DNA of 64,000 nt from Kappaphycus alvarezii (Eukaryota > Rhodophyta > Florideophyceae > Gigartinales > Solieriaceae). Shown in pieces: positions 1 to 11,091 of this stretch (the stretch's first letter is position 1; each line of letters begins with the position of its first letter). The notes below the pieces were generated by a model that worked only from the letters and a program-made list of their open reading frames with translations, was not told where the DNA came from and searched no databases. The position numbers and the translations under genes were made by a program. The stretch spans positions 124,001 through 188,000 of the forward strand of contig NADL03000002.1 of the NCBI GenBank assembly GCA_002205965.3. The letters are read 5' to 3'.

Positions 1-699
1 TATGACGATGGAAGCGATGAAATTCTTGTTTCTCTAATGTTGGCCGAACGCGCGGTTTACAAGGAGTTTGGAAGCTATCAAAAATCAATCCAGTCAAACC
101 TCACGTCGCTCTGCGCAAAGGAAGTAAACCGCAAACATTTTACTTCTTGCGTACATGGACAGCTCCCAGAAAAGTACTGCGCTTGTCCTCAGGACGGATG
201 GCGTAGGTCAATGTGACATACTTAGTTGCGGAAGATGACTTGGCTTTCGAATATCTGCTTATTGGACGCCCAATACTCCGACATATGACGGTAGACACTC
301 AGACGCTTATGGAAAATAGTAGGGAAGTACTTGATGGCGCTGATTGATCGCATGTGGAAAATTCAACAGCCTCCAGGCAGGCGGTTTTGTCAACAGAATC
401 ATTGTTGCTCGTCTGAATCGAATTGATACCGCAGCTGTAGTTCAACGTCCACGCGTCAACTACCACTCAGCGCAAGTCAAAGACTATCCTTTCCCCGACC
501 CGTCCACCCCGTCGTTGTGTACCAGCATGCGAGTAACCAGCAAGCCACTAGGGAAATGGTTGATGCAGCAGCTAAAAGAGATCTGCCTTCCTAGTATGCA
601 GAGCAACTGCACTTAATTGTGAAGGAACATCTCAACATTTTCAGGATCGCTTTCAGCTGGTCCAGCTGCTGTCATTTCGCCGCTAAAATTCGAACCTAA

Positions 700-1330
700 A
701 CCTGTTGCAAAGCCCATCAGGGTCCGCTTACGGAATTACTCAAAACAACAAAAGGAATTTCTTGACCATTTCGTATCTTCCCTCGTACAGAGTGGGTGGC
801 ATGCTCGAACCCGACTTCACCTTGGGCTTGTGCACCGCTTATGGTCCCAAAACCTGGCCCAGCCAAGTTTCTGTTACCGGTGAATCTCCCTCTCATTAAC
901 AAGTACACCGTCAAACACCATTATTCAAACCCCAACCTTGGACAGGAGCTTGTTAAGCTTGCTAAAGAAAGGTTCTTTGAAATTTTCGATCTCTTCCACG
1001 GATATTGGCAGCTTCAATTGGAGAAGGATTTAATCACAGGCTACTCAGTCCTTTAATACGCCATCAGTAGTATAAAAACCGACAAGAGTACTGCACGGTA
1101 CAACTAAAGCTGTCACTCACCTCCAAGCATCCTTATATTCTATCGTTCCCAAAGGTATCGCAGGCAACCTTCCCAGTTGGCTCGATGAAATTCTATTGCA
1201 CTGTGAGACAATCTCATATCTGCTACAGTTTATCTACTCTTTCTTCAGAATGTGCGCCAAGCACAATTTGCGCCTCGATCCAGCGACATGCGTTCTTTTT
1301 GCACCTTCCATCCGCTGGATCTGATATGAG
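700..1330 (+). pseudogene. Gypsy reverse transcriptase domain, frameshifted
   Basis: The fingers and palm are legible at 796-1056: a 'VPKPGPAKF' segment, an 'LINKYTVKHHY' segment and 'FDLFHGYWQLQLEKD', which is the conserved region just before the first catalytic aspartate block. A second frame from about 1160 to 1330 gives 'LDEILLHCETI', 'FFRMCAKHNLRLDP' and 'CVLFAPSIRW', the palm and thumb region following the usual YxDD box. The box itself is not intact: the position reads LDEIL. The reading frame changes at least twice between 1056 and 1160. Inactive as written. Confidence 0.8.
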
Positions 1331-1384
1331 CCGCGCCGTCTACAGGCTCTTTTATCTATAGACCTTCCGACCACTGGGGGCCAT

Positions 1385-2020
1385 TTGAAACAATTTCTTT
1401 GCGCCCTGAAATGGGTCAAAACTGGCATTCCCAGTTTCTCAGAACTCATCGTCCCCCTACATAGTTTGATGGAAGAAGTATATTCTAGAGCAGGAAAGCG
1501 CACATGGCAGGGCGTTGCCCGTATTCTACTGTCCTCTTTTTCATGGCCTGGAAAGGAGCACACAGCCTTCGAGAATTTCAAGCACGCCCTAGCTCATCAA
1601 GTAACTAAAAGTCAACATAATGATTCTCAGCGACTGTGCATCAACATTGATGCTTCTGACTTCTTGTGGACCGGTATCGTCACCAAAGTTCCACATTCGG
1701 ACCTTTCGCTTCCGCATATTAAGCAGCGCCATGGCCCGCTTGCCTTCTAATCTGGATGATTCAACAAGACCCAGGTTGGTTGGTCTACTGGGGGAAAAGA
1801 AGACTTTGCAGTTTTGGCTACTCTTCAACGCGCACATTGGTTGGCCGCGACTCCGTCTGGTTTCGACCTCCACAAAGATCAAAACAATTTAATTTTTTCG
1901 TTTGACCCCCTATCCGTTGTCCCAGACCTTTCACAGAAAACAATTCGAAAGATCCGCCGCTACGCTGTTCGTCTAAGTGTGCATTCTTACACTTGCTTCC
2001 ACATCAGAGGTGCGGAATAA
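1385..2020 (+). pseudogene. Gypsy RT connection and RNase H domain
   Basis: The ORF at 1385-1750 covers the thumb/connection segment ('HLKQFLCALKWVKTGIPSF') and the start of RNase H, with 'RLCINIDASDFLWTGIV' giving the first RNase H aspartate (D-A-S). It continues in other frames: 'GPLAFLSGRFN', 'ATLQRAHWLA', 'GFDLHKDQNNLIF' (residual DxxN) and 'RRYAVRLSVHSYTCFHIRGAE', the usual end of RNase H in this group. There are frameshifts at about 1745 and 1820. No function is expected. Confidence 0.8.
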
Positions 2021-2033
2021 TATATAGGCTGAA

Positions 2034-2990
2034 TTGCTTTCTCGATGGTCTGCCCAAGGAACAGTAGGTCGATTAGTGAGAAAACCGGAGCTTCCATCCT
2101 TTTTGGATAAGGATTTTTCGTGGCCCACACTGGAAGAAATCTCTGCCATTCAGCAAGAACAAAGTTCAGGTCGTCCCCCGACCCTCTTTCTACAAGATGC
2201 AGTCTGGGTTAACCCAAACGGTGCTATATGGATTCCGGACTCGGCTACTGACCTACAGCTGGACTTCGCATCATCGCCTACACTGGCCTTGCGGGCCACA
2301 CGGGGGCCTCTGCAACAGAAATGGCCCCGCACAAACGCTATTTCTGGTCCAATCTCCTAACAGATATCCGGTCCTTCGTGCGTGCTTGTGTCCATTGCAT
2401 TTCAACTGTTGGAGGGGTGAATGTCCACGCCCGTTCGGACCGTCTTTACATGGAACTTCTCCACCGATCTCCTTCAATTTGAATTTATCGAGATGGAAAA
2501 AAGCAAAACCGTTAAGAAATACATTCTCATGCTGAGGGATGACCATTTTGACTACTACTGGTTATTGCCTTTTGCAGACATTAATGCGAGAAACTCGGCT
2601 CACTCTATAATCGACTGGTGCGTCGACTTTTTATTCCAAAGATGCTCAGATCGGAATGTCCAACTCATTTCAAAATGAGACTATTCGCCTTGTCTCCAAG
2701 GACTCAAGGTTTCGCATCATTTCACGCTCCCATACTCACTTTTTAACACACGGCGCTGTCGAACGGCTGGTAAAAGAGGTCCTTTGAATGTGTCGTTCAA
2801 TTACCTCAGAGCTCCGAATGGGCTTGGATGAGTGGCCTGACTTTGTTCCGCTGATTCAGAGTGCATTGAACTGCAGTCCTTCTACTCATCGCCCAAATGT
2901 CGCACCATTCACTGCATTCACTGGAATGGAATTACGCCCCAAGTTTCTACTTTTATTCGATTTAATTCTGTCGATCCAGTGGCATTAACC
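2034..2990 (+). pseudogene. Gypsy integrase: zinc finger plus core, frameshifted
   Basis: The integrase zinc-binding segment is read across two frames near 2270-2410: paired histidines in 'HTGLAGHTGASATEM', then a 'CVHC' pair in 'SFVRACVHCISTVGG'. The core follows at 2421-2990: 'DDHFDYYWLLPFADINA', then further on 'SRSHTHFLTHGAVERLVKEVL' (the last catalytic Glu region) and 'ALNCSPSTHRPNVAPFTAFTG'. These are standard Ty3/Gypsy integrase landmarks. Stops and shifts at about 2675, 2785 and 2985 break it. Confidence 0.75.
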
Positions 2991-3337
2991 TCTGCCCAAA
3001 AGGAGCAATTATTGAACATCACCACCCTCAAAGACAGGATGATGGAACTGCAGCCAATCTTGAGCAATTCCGTACAGGCAAACTGAGGACGTGATCATTC
3101 CGCCGCGTCTCGAGGAAAGCTACCAAACCTTTCAGAAGGATATTTTGCCCTTATCGCACGTGAGGAATTTCATGCCGGCGAAAAACTCGCATTACGTTGG
3201 TTCGTTCCTCGTTGTGTCATCAAAGCACTCTCAGACTACGTATTTCAAGTTGAAGATCTGATAAATACGACTTTGGAAAATGTGCATGCTTTTCGCCTCA
3301 AGTTTTACACGGATAGTTTCCTCAACAAAAAGCTATC

Positions 3338-3580
3338 ATGTCTCACGCCTTACTATTCGAGCGAGGAATTTCAGTCTTTCGTCTTATGATGCTTATCGAC
3401 TCTGAACAAGGAATGAAACTTCAAGTCCGCTGGCAAGGACATCCACATTTTGAGTTCAGTCTGGAACTGCACTCTACAATTTACGAAGATGTCCCGCAAA
3501 TGCTCACCCGCCTTCGCAATCGAAGGAATACGCCAGACCATCTCGCAGAGAAAGTTCGCCGTATTCTTGGTCTTTCGTGA
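3338..3580 (+). pseudogene. Chromodomain-like C-terminus of the Gypsy integrase
   Basis: The ORF contains 'LQVRWQGHPHFEFSLE' followed by 'YEDVPQMLTRL', which matches the layout of integrase-fused chromodomains (a VRW-G core, then an acidic helix). Its position directly after the integrase core supports this. In chromoviruses this domain directs insertion toward marked chromatin; the family role is known, and use here is inference. A short upstream stretch in another frame ('LKFYTDSFLNKKL') probably belongs to the same linker. Confidence 0.65.
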
Positions 3581-3650
3581 GAATGTAGCAAAGAGTTGCT
3601 ACTTCGCGACCCAGACTGGTACGACGAGACTCGGAAGCTGAATATTTCAC

Positions 3651-4280
3651 GTCTACTTGAAATGATGAATACTGAAAAGCATTCATTGCCGAGCATGAAA
3701 AGTGAGCGGGAGTTCTAATGCACTCTGAAGGCCATTACTGTACAATAAACATTGAGCTGTGTGAAAATTACAGTATCAGGAGCGCCTCTCATGTACCTCT
3801 ATCGTCCGGTTGAGTAGAGTAGCTTTCGGCAGAAAAGTCATGACTCGCAGCCAGGGGGTTTCAAGTGGAGGGCGGTTGATTTCAAACGCTTGTATTTTTT
3901 CACGTGGCTGTCCGCCTTTGGTTCAGGATTTCTCTATTTAAGCGTGCAAAGCCGCCAGTAAAACCGAGCCCTCTGAGTGGCATGAAAAAATATAAAACCA
4001 ACATTTTCCCCAACTTCCTTACCCTCCGTCATTATGCTAAAAAAAGTCGCAAAGTTCTACAGCTGTCTTCCAATGAGAGGTGAAGTACTTTCGGTGATGA
4101 ATGACGCGTCTTTTCAGATGATACCGAACGTTATTTGTCTTGTATGGTTAACATCAGTAGTAACAGGAACTGTGGATAACGCACGTGAATTAGCTAAGTA
4201 TTTCGTAAATCGGAACAGGAATCTTTCATTGGAGAGTGACTCACAGCTTCGGAAAAATGGAAATATTGATCAAATGGAAG
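3651..4280. other. Gap between Gypsy and Copia remnants; possible LTR sequence
   Basis: No supported gene. The ORF at 4034-4294 (86 aa) is not recognisable. A TATA-like tctatttaag lies near 3935 and an A-rich tataaaacc near 3993, so this could hold LTR promoter sequence of one of the two flanking elements, but I found no second copy of it in the window to prove an LTR. Confidence 0.3.
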
Positions 4281-4624
4281 TGAAGTTACACTGATCAACA
4301 ATCGAAATATGTCGTTTCCAAGGCAACCGAATCGCCAAGTTGATGAAGTTTTCGACAATGTTCAACCCGCTGTCCAGAGCCGAGAATAACGTCGAGATGC
4401 ACCAGTTCACCGAAATTGACCGATCCAGAATCTACGAATTGGGTAAGAGTTGGAAACCCGGAGCAGAACCCCGAGAAAAGAATTCAAAACGGGGATAATT
4501 AATTTACCCTCCCTGAATAGACGTCTGTTACTGCCGTTACGTCCATTCTAAGAGATGTGACTTTCAGAGGAAATCATGATCCTGAAACCCACCAGATTCC
4601 TCCGATCATCAATGCTATCCGTGA

Positions 4625-5600
4625 TTAGGAGGCGTGTATCATCCACCTGGGGTTTTCGAACAGACAGAAAGCACTGTTTTCAGTAATCTGTTCAAAGGCT
4701 CTGCCTGTGATTTTTTTCTTTGCAAAAATCGACGTGACGAGGATCTCTCTCGATGAAAAAGTGAAAGTAATGCTCACTAAATTTGACTCCGATGCCAAAC
4801 AGCTGGAAGCAAAGTTAGAATTAGAAAGTGTGACTCTGTCGCGTGTGATGAGAGAAAATGATACGTCGAAAGTCAATTTTAGGTTGGAATCTCCTTGTCC
4901 AGCGGGTCAATTATCTGTCCTCTCAGTTTCCATAAGGAATTCAACTTCGATCAACACAAAATAAGATACCTCCGCTCTGCATTATTCGAGTATTCGTGGG
5001 CTAAGAGGCCATTAATCATATTCGCTCATCTAAATACCCTACCAACGCTTTACTCTTGCTCTCCATGAGAAGCTACAGTTATAATGGGAAAATCAGCAGA
5101 CAATTTGGGCAGTAAACACCACGATACCATGTTTTTCAGTAATACGGTAGATTTACGAAGAAGTACAGTTATGCACGTCACGATCGCCGCAACAAAGCGC
5201 AGTTTATGAAGAACGAGAAGCACTGGCCTAATAAGAACCCGATCTGAAGAGAAGGAAAGCATTTTAGGTGCCATATGGGCGACTCGGATGAGAATTTATC
5301 AAGTTTACATAGGACCCACGATGTTAAACAATAAGTATGAGAGGAACTTGGGAAGGGCACATCCGCCGTCCGTCTATTGCACGAGCTTTCTCATACCATC
5401 GATCAGCTCACAGAAGCCACGGAAACATGGAGGATTTACAGATTGATGGGTCAGAATCAGATTCGTCCGCTGACAATGATACCCTGTCAACGCATGACGG
5501 CACCAGTGCCTTGGACACGGAGCAAGTCCTCTCAGAGAGCCGTATTACAGAAGATGGTACGGTTACGACACCCAATGTCGCTCTGAGTGCGCTAGAGTAA
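4625..5600 (+). pseudogene. Gag-like region of the Copia element (tentative)
   Basis: Short ORFs at 4707-4964 and 5337-5600 lie upstream of the protease in the position expected for gag. The first has charged, helix-prone sequence ('LDEKVKVMLTKFDSDAKQLEAK'-like), the second is acidic and Ser/Thr-rich ('DGSESDSSADND'). No CCHC zinc knuckle is visible. The assignment rests on position only. Confidence 0.35.
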
Positions 5601-5884
5601 AATTGATGAATCTATCGCTATCAAATACCTCCGATCCTTGATGAGGCAGTCCGATCCGCAACGGAGAGTGACAAAGTTACATTGGGATGAAGATCTTGTG
5701 CAGAATTTTCATTAAGGCGTCGCATTGACGCGTCTAAGAGACGATGCCGTACAGGTTGGTATGTAGAACACCGCAAATCAACCCCAAGACGTAAACGCCG
5801 ATATTGGAAATTTAAGGCGATATACGACACCATTTACATCAATCTATGCCTGAGGTATTTTTCACGCAAAATTAGTAGAATTTG

Positions 5885-6188
5885 CCCGGGTTTCTGTGTC
5901 GACACCGGTGTTCGGACCTTGATAGTTGTTCTGAGAGAGATGAGCCGTATGTTTATACGCATGGGGTACAGACCTCCTCCTGTGCGAAAGAGTCTTCAGA
6001 AATTCAGGTTCGGTAATGAAGTTTTTGATTCGCTCCTCCAGATCGATCCGCCGCTCAGCACTCCGCCCGGGAATCAAACAATCTTAGCCCGAGTTGATGT
6101 AGTCGCTGTGGATGTCCCCGCACTCCTTGGTGCGAGTTTGAGTAATTTAAGTTTGCGTGACATGTTCGTGCACTCTGTAACACCATAA
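5885..6188 (+). pseudogene. Copia aspartic protease domain
   Basis: The reading starts just before the long ORF at 5919: 'GFCVDTGVRT' supplies the catalytic D-T-G. It continues with 'FRFGNEVF', then 'TPPGNQTILARVDVVAVDVPALLGASL', the typical C-terminal half of these proteases (a VDVV/VPxLLG strand). About 100 residues, normal for a monomeric retropepsin-like unit. The protease would process the polyprotein. It ends at a stop at 6186 before the integrase. Confidence 0.75.
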
Positions 6189-6351
6189 ATTGTCACTGGA
6201 CGACTCTTGATGCATAATGTCTTCAAAAAATGACAAGGATAAGATCTCTGGAAACGCAATGGAAGACTGGGATGTGCTTCTACGCATAGTCGGTGCGCAT
6301 ATTTACGTGGACATGGGTTCTCCGATACTTACTTAATTCATACGATTTCAG

Positions 6352-7300
6352 TTGCGTAAGGTGCACCGGCAGTTCGCTCACCTATCAGCTACCATTTTCT
6401 TCGCTTTGCTGAAACGTACAAGGCCTGAGTACATTACACTGGACACCTTCAAGTCGCTTCGGGAGATTCTAGCGACTTGTAGCCCTTGCCAACGCGTTCA
6501 AAAAGGACCATGCCGTTTTCCCGTGACAATTAGAGGCAAAGATTCGAGTTTCAACGACATGTTGATACTAGACATTATTTATATCGAAGGGAAGCCGATA
6601 TTTAACATTGTTGACAGCTTTAACCGTTTCTTACGTTATTTGTCGACGAAGGCCGTTTGGGAGACGAACACTGAGTGCGGGCCAAGTATCTGCACTGGCC
6701 TTCCTAATAAGATGAAGGTTGACCACGGATCGCAATTTCAGGACCGTTTAGTCACTGTAGGTCGTTCATATGGCGTGGATGTAGCGAAGTCATGGATATA
6801 GTCGCATAACGCCTTTGATATAGGTGAGAGATATCACCATCATCGTCGTAACATTTTCCGTGAGTTGCGAAAGGTATATGGTAATATACGCGATGCTTTT
6901 CTACTTTATGGTATTAAAACCTCAACGATACAATGGACGTGTAGGCGTTGTCTCATCTGCGCTCGTGTTTGGCGAGTGCCCGTCCACGAGAGTATTTAGT
7001 GAACCACCAATGGCAAGAGCGACACTACAAGACGGGCAGTGATTGCCACCGAGGAACGCCGCGCCATGGAACAGGATATGGCAGGCCTACGAGTGCATCA
7101 AGCGTTACGTCACCAAGTGCCTACTGCCGCCGACGTCACATTAGAAGTCGGAGATAATGTTTTGGTATGGAGGGAACGAGTAATTGCGGACCATATTGGC
7201 GAGTGGGCTGGATCTTTATCGGCAGTGCCTTTGATCGTGAAAAAAAGCGACTCGTGTACGTCAGAAATCAAGAATCAACGGACCCACCTAAGTCGTTCGG
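6352..7300 (+). pseudogene. Copia integrase with GAG-pre-integrase zinc finger
   Basis: The 149-aa ORF at 6352-6801 opens with 'HRQFAHLSA' and 'CSPCQRVQKGPCRF', the H-H-C-C zinc-binding unit, followed by 'FNDMLILDIIYIEGKPIFNIVDSFNRFLRYL' (first catalytic Asp) and 'KMKVDHGSQFQD' (second Asp). In other frames to 7300 one reads 'GERYHHHRRNIFREL', 'SALVFGECPSTRVFSEPPMARATLQ', 'ADVTLEVGDNVLVWRERV' and 'HIGEWAG'. These are the core C-terminus and the SH3-like end of integrase. Frame changes occur near 6800, 6945, 7040 and 7165. Confidence 0.85.
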
Positions 7301-7429
7301 AGTGACTCAGGTTGAGCATTATAAAGGCTCACACGACTTGTCAGATACGTTCTTCCTGGGTCTTCAACGTTCTTCTTCAGCCTATAGGAGTCCACCAGAG
7401 GACTGCGCGACCGCTCGGTACTTCTGACC

Positions 7430-8100
7430 GAGGTACTACATCCGAAGGATATTCGTTGCGCTTCACCTGAGATGAATGATGCAGTTCGTTAAGATATCAG
7501 AGGATTACTCCACCGTGGAACGTTTAAAGTCATTATCACCGGGAAGATCCCTTCTGATGCAAACGTGATGCTGGGCCGCTCTTTTTGGCGATTAAGTCCA
7601 CAGAAGATGGCCAATAAGAGTTCAAAGCGCGTTATGTAATTGGTTGGCACAAGAATAACCGGAAGAACATCATGTTTTATTCTTCAAAGACCATGTAACC
7701 GTCCTAAATCAGGTCACTTATCGCCCTTGCCGCGATGCATATTTTATATATGGACTTTTGACGTTACACAAGCATATTTCCAATCTTCTGCACCTCATAT
7801 TCGTGACAGATAACGTTGAGAACGATAAATTTAATGGTTTCGCAAACGCCACGTCACGCAGACTCAAAATGGGCGAAAATGATTGCTTTCATTTCAACTT
7901 CACCGGGTTTTCATGTACGAAGTTCCGCATCAAACTCCAACATGCTGGAAATGGAGCAGTACAAATACATTGAACAACTCCCGTTCTTGACCGAAAAGTC
8001 TACTTTTTCGGACTTCGCATCCTTACGAATGACTCTGATGTGCTTGTCGCACACTAGAATAGAAGACCTGTTTGAAGTGTCCTACTTGATGCAAGTCACC
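7430..8100 (+). pseudogene. Copia reverse transcriptase domain, heavily broken
   Basis: Fragments in several frames give 'LHPKDIRCASPEMNDAV', 'GTFKVIITGKIPSDANVMLGR', 'AIKSTEDGQ', 'FKARYVIGWHKNN' and, from 7816, 'DNVENDKFNGFAN' and 'MGENDCFHFNFTGF'. This is the order of the Ty1/Copia RT (RVT_2 family). The YVDD catalytic box is not recognisable and the segment between 7760 and 7810 appears shortened. Inactive. Confidence 0.75.
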
Positions 8101-8590
8101 GCCGACCGGTTCCGCGGAGAGTGCCATGACATTTTCAAACGCACGAACCGTACTTATGATTACAGTATGTCAACAAGAAACGCGTCTCGATCGTTTTTCC
8201 AAAACTGTAAATGGACGACTTCAGATTATCGGGTTCTTTAATGCCTCATTCAGCGCGAACTATGATCTGACGTCACAGCTCGTATACATAGTCATGCTGG
8301 TACATAGCACAGGGTCATGCGTACCCTTCTTATTCAGTTCTTATAAGGCACGCGGAGTCGTCCGCTCTGCGCTGGCTGCAGAGCTGATCCGTTAGCTGAC
8401 ATGTTAGATGCAACATTCACGTTAGAGGAAGAGCTAATATCCATGCACCCTTAATCTGACATCCGAGTTAAGCTCTAAACGGACAACAAGAGTCTATTCG
8501 ACGTAATTTGTAAGGGACCCGTACGTCCGAGAAATGCTTGAGGCTTGATATATCTGCCGGTCGAGAGGGATTTTCCAAAAATAGTAAATA
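8100..8590 (+). pseudogene. Copia RNase H domain remnant
   Basis: The ORF at 8126-8395 reads 'FNASFSANYDLTSQLVYIVMLVHSTGSCVPFLFSSYKARGVVRSALAAELIR', the characteristic Copia RNase H run: D/N-A-S-F, the SQ-GY segment, a W/F-SSYK block and the S-x-L-xAEL catalytic Glu region. Upstream, in frame 7816-8241, the 'LTHTR'-like region 'MCLSHTRIEDLFEVSYLMQVTADRF' is the RT/RNase H linker. After 8395 the text 'LYTDNKSLFDVI'-like can be found only with several shifts. Confidence 0.75.
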
Positions 8591-8603
8591 TCTGATATAG
8601 GCT

Positions 8604-9165
8604 TTGTGCGCACAGTGCCATAACTTAGATGATGGTTTGGCAAAATCAATGAAGCAGGCCGCGCTTCGATCTTTCTTTCATCTCGTCTTCATGCCGCAAA
8701 ATTGTGCCTGTGGATCATCCAAAGCATCGGATTCGGATTTTCCCAGAATCAGAATTTCCAACTTGGTCATCCTGGAAGCGAAACAAAGTGCGCCGAAGTA
8801 CGTTCAGACCCTGGAAAACTATTTGCTACTACTCGCTGAAGATCTTCCGCTTCAGTATGAGTTTATGCAAGACGGATCCCCGTTTCATCGTGCTATTGTG
8901 AGTAAAAATTGACTATAGGAGAACTTCATTTCGGTTCTACGGACCAGAATATTCACTGGACTTGAATCCTATCGAAACCTTTGAGGCGTCTTGGTCAAAA
9001 CTTTTTATGTGAATCAGAGACAGTTTGAGAATCGCGGTCCTCTCAAAGAATGTGCGCTAGAGGCATGGTCCAATACTGCGCATACTACGCTAGATAAGTT
9101 CGTCAATTCTATGCCTAAGCGGCGCAAGGACGTCTTCGAGCACGAGGGAAGAAGATAGACTACTG
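8604..9165 (+). mobile_element. Tc1/mariner transposase remnant (C-terminal half)
   Basis: Frames at 8604-8912 and onward give 'YVQTLENYLLLLAEDLP', 'YEFMQDGSPFHRA' (second catalytic Asp), 'YSLDLNPIETFEASW' (the DLNPIE box with the third acidic residue), 'VNQRQFENRGPLKECALEAWSNT' and 'LVNSMPKRRKDVFEHEG'-like sequence. This is the C-terminal half of a Tc1-type DDE transposase. The N-terminal HTH and first catalytic Asp are absent or unreadable, and no TIR pair was found. It abuts the 3' end of the Copia remnant. Confidence 0.85.
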
Positions 9166-9849
9166 AGCTTCTCTTAAAATGCTCTTTTCTCTGAATAAAT
9201 CTAGTGCATCCGAAACTGTCCTTACAGTTTTTTCCGGGGCAGTGCAAGTTTTTGTACCATAAGGACCTATGTTTTTTATTCTTTTAGGCATCGACTGCAT
9301 TGCTGAACGCAGCTACATCCGTTACAGAAGTACGCCAAATCTGCTGTACATACCACAATATTGAAGGCACAAGGTTGAGTAAGGCTAAATGCCGAATAGT
9401 TTTTTCCACCACTGTACTACTGTACAGTACAGATTAATCAGTTACAATACAGTACCGTACGATACAGTACAGTACAGTATGAGCCTACTAGATGGTCCTC
9501 GTGAGCCTCGTGCAGAGAGGCTTTCCGGTACAGAAATTGGTGTGTCCAATGTGAAGGATAAATTCAGTGTACGTTACAGTACAGTATTGCACGCCCCTAA
9601 CTGATACAATACGACACCTCCAAATTATTAGTTTATCAGGTTTCTCTAGATTTTTGCCAGAAACTAATAGTGGAAATCGATTTGTACGGCCTTTCAATAA
9701 AAACACGTACAAAGATTATAACTCCAAATGAGGTGGTGAGGGATATCTCATCATCCCCAAAGATTGGGGTAACTGACATACGTCACCCTTTGCTTTATAA
9801 GGGATGACTTAGACTGTCTACGCAACTATTAAACCGTCATCCCGCCCTG
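9166..9849. other. Intergenic stretch with a TACAG-motif cluster
   Basis: No gene supported. The notable content is a dense run of TACAG/GTACAGTAC motifs at 9412-9480 and 9565-9590. The rest appears to be unique AT-rich DNA. Confidence 0.6.
9412..9590. repeat. TACAG/GTAC palindromic repeat cluster
   Basis: Overlapping units of TACAG and its complement CTGTA occur at 9412-9480 (including 'gatacagtacagtacagta' near 9460) and again at 9568-9588. The unit is 5 bases, and where orientation flips it makes the palindrome GTACTGTAC. The same motif recurs in intergenic DNA across the window. Confidence 0.85.
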
Positions 9850-10690
9850 TCTCGGAATTACTTCAATGCAGCGACTAAGCATTGATTAAATTGTACTTTA
9901 GATAGTTTTGGGGTCAATATTGTTCCAGAAATCAGTGATACAATCCATGAGTTCCGAAAGTGTACAAAAAACTGCGTTGAATTGGCATAGACGGCCCTAC
10001 CTAATATACTCCAAAGGTTTTCTAGCGGGTTTAGATCCGGAGAAAGAGATGGTCACTCCAATACATATATCCCTTGAAACTTAAAACACTTCTCGGCCAC
10101 CTTCGATGCACAGACAGGTGCATTTTCCTGCTGGAATATCTATCTGAGTGACAATTCTTCATCAGCCCACTCAAGAAATTCCTTCTCAAAATCTTCACTT
10201 ACCCCCCCATTTAATGTAACATTAACCCTCACTAATTTTTCTTCTCATGTACAAATAATGCTGCTCATACCATCACACCATTTCCTCCATGCTGATGTTT
10301 TGAAAAAAAATCAGTTTTCACGCCTTAAATCATGGTAATAGCACTGAATACCATATATTTCATCGAAATTGAATGTTTTCTCATCGCTCCACACAGCTTC
10401 GCCCCCACCAGGCCGTGCTTTTTTCGAATGTTTTGTTGCGAATTGAATTCGAGCATCGCGGTGTATTTGCTGGAGAGGAGGCTGTCGTTTAATCATTTTG
10501 TAGCGTAGAAACCATGAACCATTGAGAATCGCTCTTGTTCGGCTCGGCGAAATCGTAAGTCTTAGTTCATTTCGCAATGTTCTTGAGTTTTTTGTGGAGT
10601 TTGATGCTGCCCTCAGCAGCCTCCTTTCGTACCTTGGAGTCATGTTTGTACGATTGGCTCGGAAATTCCTGCTTTAATATATTTTTAGAC
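9850..10690 (-). mobile_element. Tc1/mariner transposase remnant, nearly full length
   Basis: The - strand ORF 10643-10311 gives the HTH region ('ERRLLRAASNSTKNSRTLR', 'TISPSRTRAILN') and 'EAVWSDEKTFNFDE', the first catalytic Asp. Downstream in another frame: 'FQQENAPVC' at about 10110-10140 and 'SLSPDLNPLENLWS' at about 10010-10060, the third acidic site. At the second catalytic position the family normally has Asp-Asn; here the codon is GAA (Glu), so this copy would be inactive even without its frameshifts. TIRs were not identified. Confidence 0.85.
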
Positions 10691-11091
10691 TCTTCAGGAA
10701 TGATGAAACAGCTAATCGTGATCGATCAAGGTGTTTGCGCGATTGCCTAGATCGATAAACCAGCTTTTTTTCGAGAGCGTGAAATTTAGGTTGTTTCTCT
10801 GGGCTTAATTGAGACCCACTCGGGATTTTGACAAAGTGGGGCGCTGGACTCTCTCCAGTAGGCTCAGTAGTGGTTTACAGAAGTCTAAAAGAGAGTGCTA
10901 ACGCTCTCTACAACCTTTTAGTTTATGGTCAGGTGTGCATGTCGTATGACATCAGCCACCCCTTTTTTCGTTTCTGTAGTCCTCCACCGATGCCACGTGT
11001 CCTTTAACTCCGAAAAGCAACCCTTTTAATGTTACTTTAGTCGAGCTTCTTCATTGGTGGAAACTGTTTTTTAAATAGCCGTTCGGGAGTT
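10691..11091. other. Intergenic, no gene seen
   Basis: Short ORFs only. This stretch may include the outer flank of the Tc1 element and unique DNA before the MITE-like element. Confidence 0.4.

Larger units (their letters stand above)
1..3650 (+). mobile_element. Decayed Ty3/Gypsy-type LTR retrotransposon (pol, 5' part cut by window edge)
   Basis: Pol domains appear in Gypsy order on the + strand: reverse transcriptase (about 700-1330), RNase H (1385-2020), integrase zinc finger and core (2240-2990), then a chromodomain-like segment (3338-3580). RT before integrase separates it from the Copia element that follows. The frame changes every 100-300 bases and there are stops throughout, so no full polyprotein can be read. 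The element starts outside the window. I could not find paired LTRs; a 3' LTR would be expected somewhere in 3650-4020, where a TATA-like stretch (tctatttaag) occurs near 3935. Its protein style recalls Gypsy families of oomycetes and other protists, but that is an impression from memory and not a search result. Confidence 0.85.
4281..8600 (+). mobile_element. Decayed Ty1/Copia-type LTR retrotransposon
   Basis: Domains run in Copia order on the + strand: a poorly legible gag-like stretch (4281-5600), aspartic protease (5885-6188), integrase (6352-7300), reverse transcriptase (7430-8100) and RNase H (8240-8590). Integrase before RT distinguishes it from Ty3/Gypsy. The sequence is broken by many shifts and stops, including several nonsense changes that single-base assembly errors would not explain (for example within 8390-8580), so this copy is probably truly old. 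Paired LTRs were not found. Confidence 0.85.
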
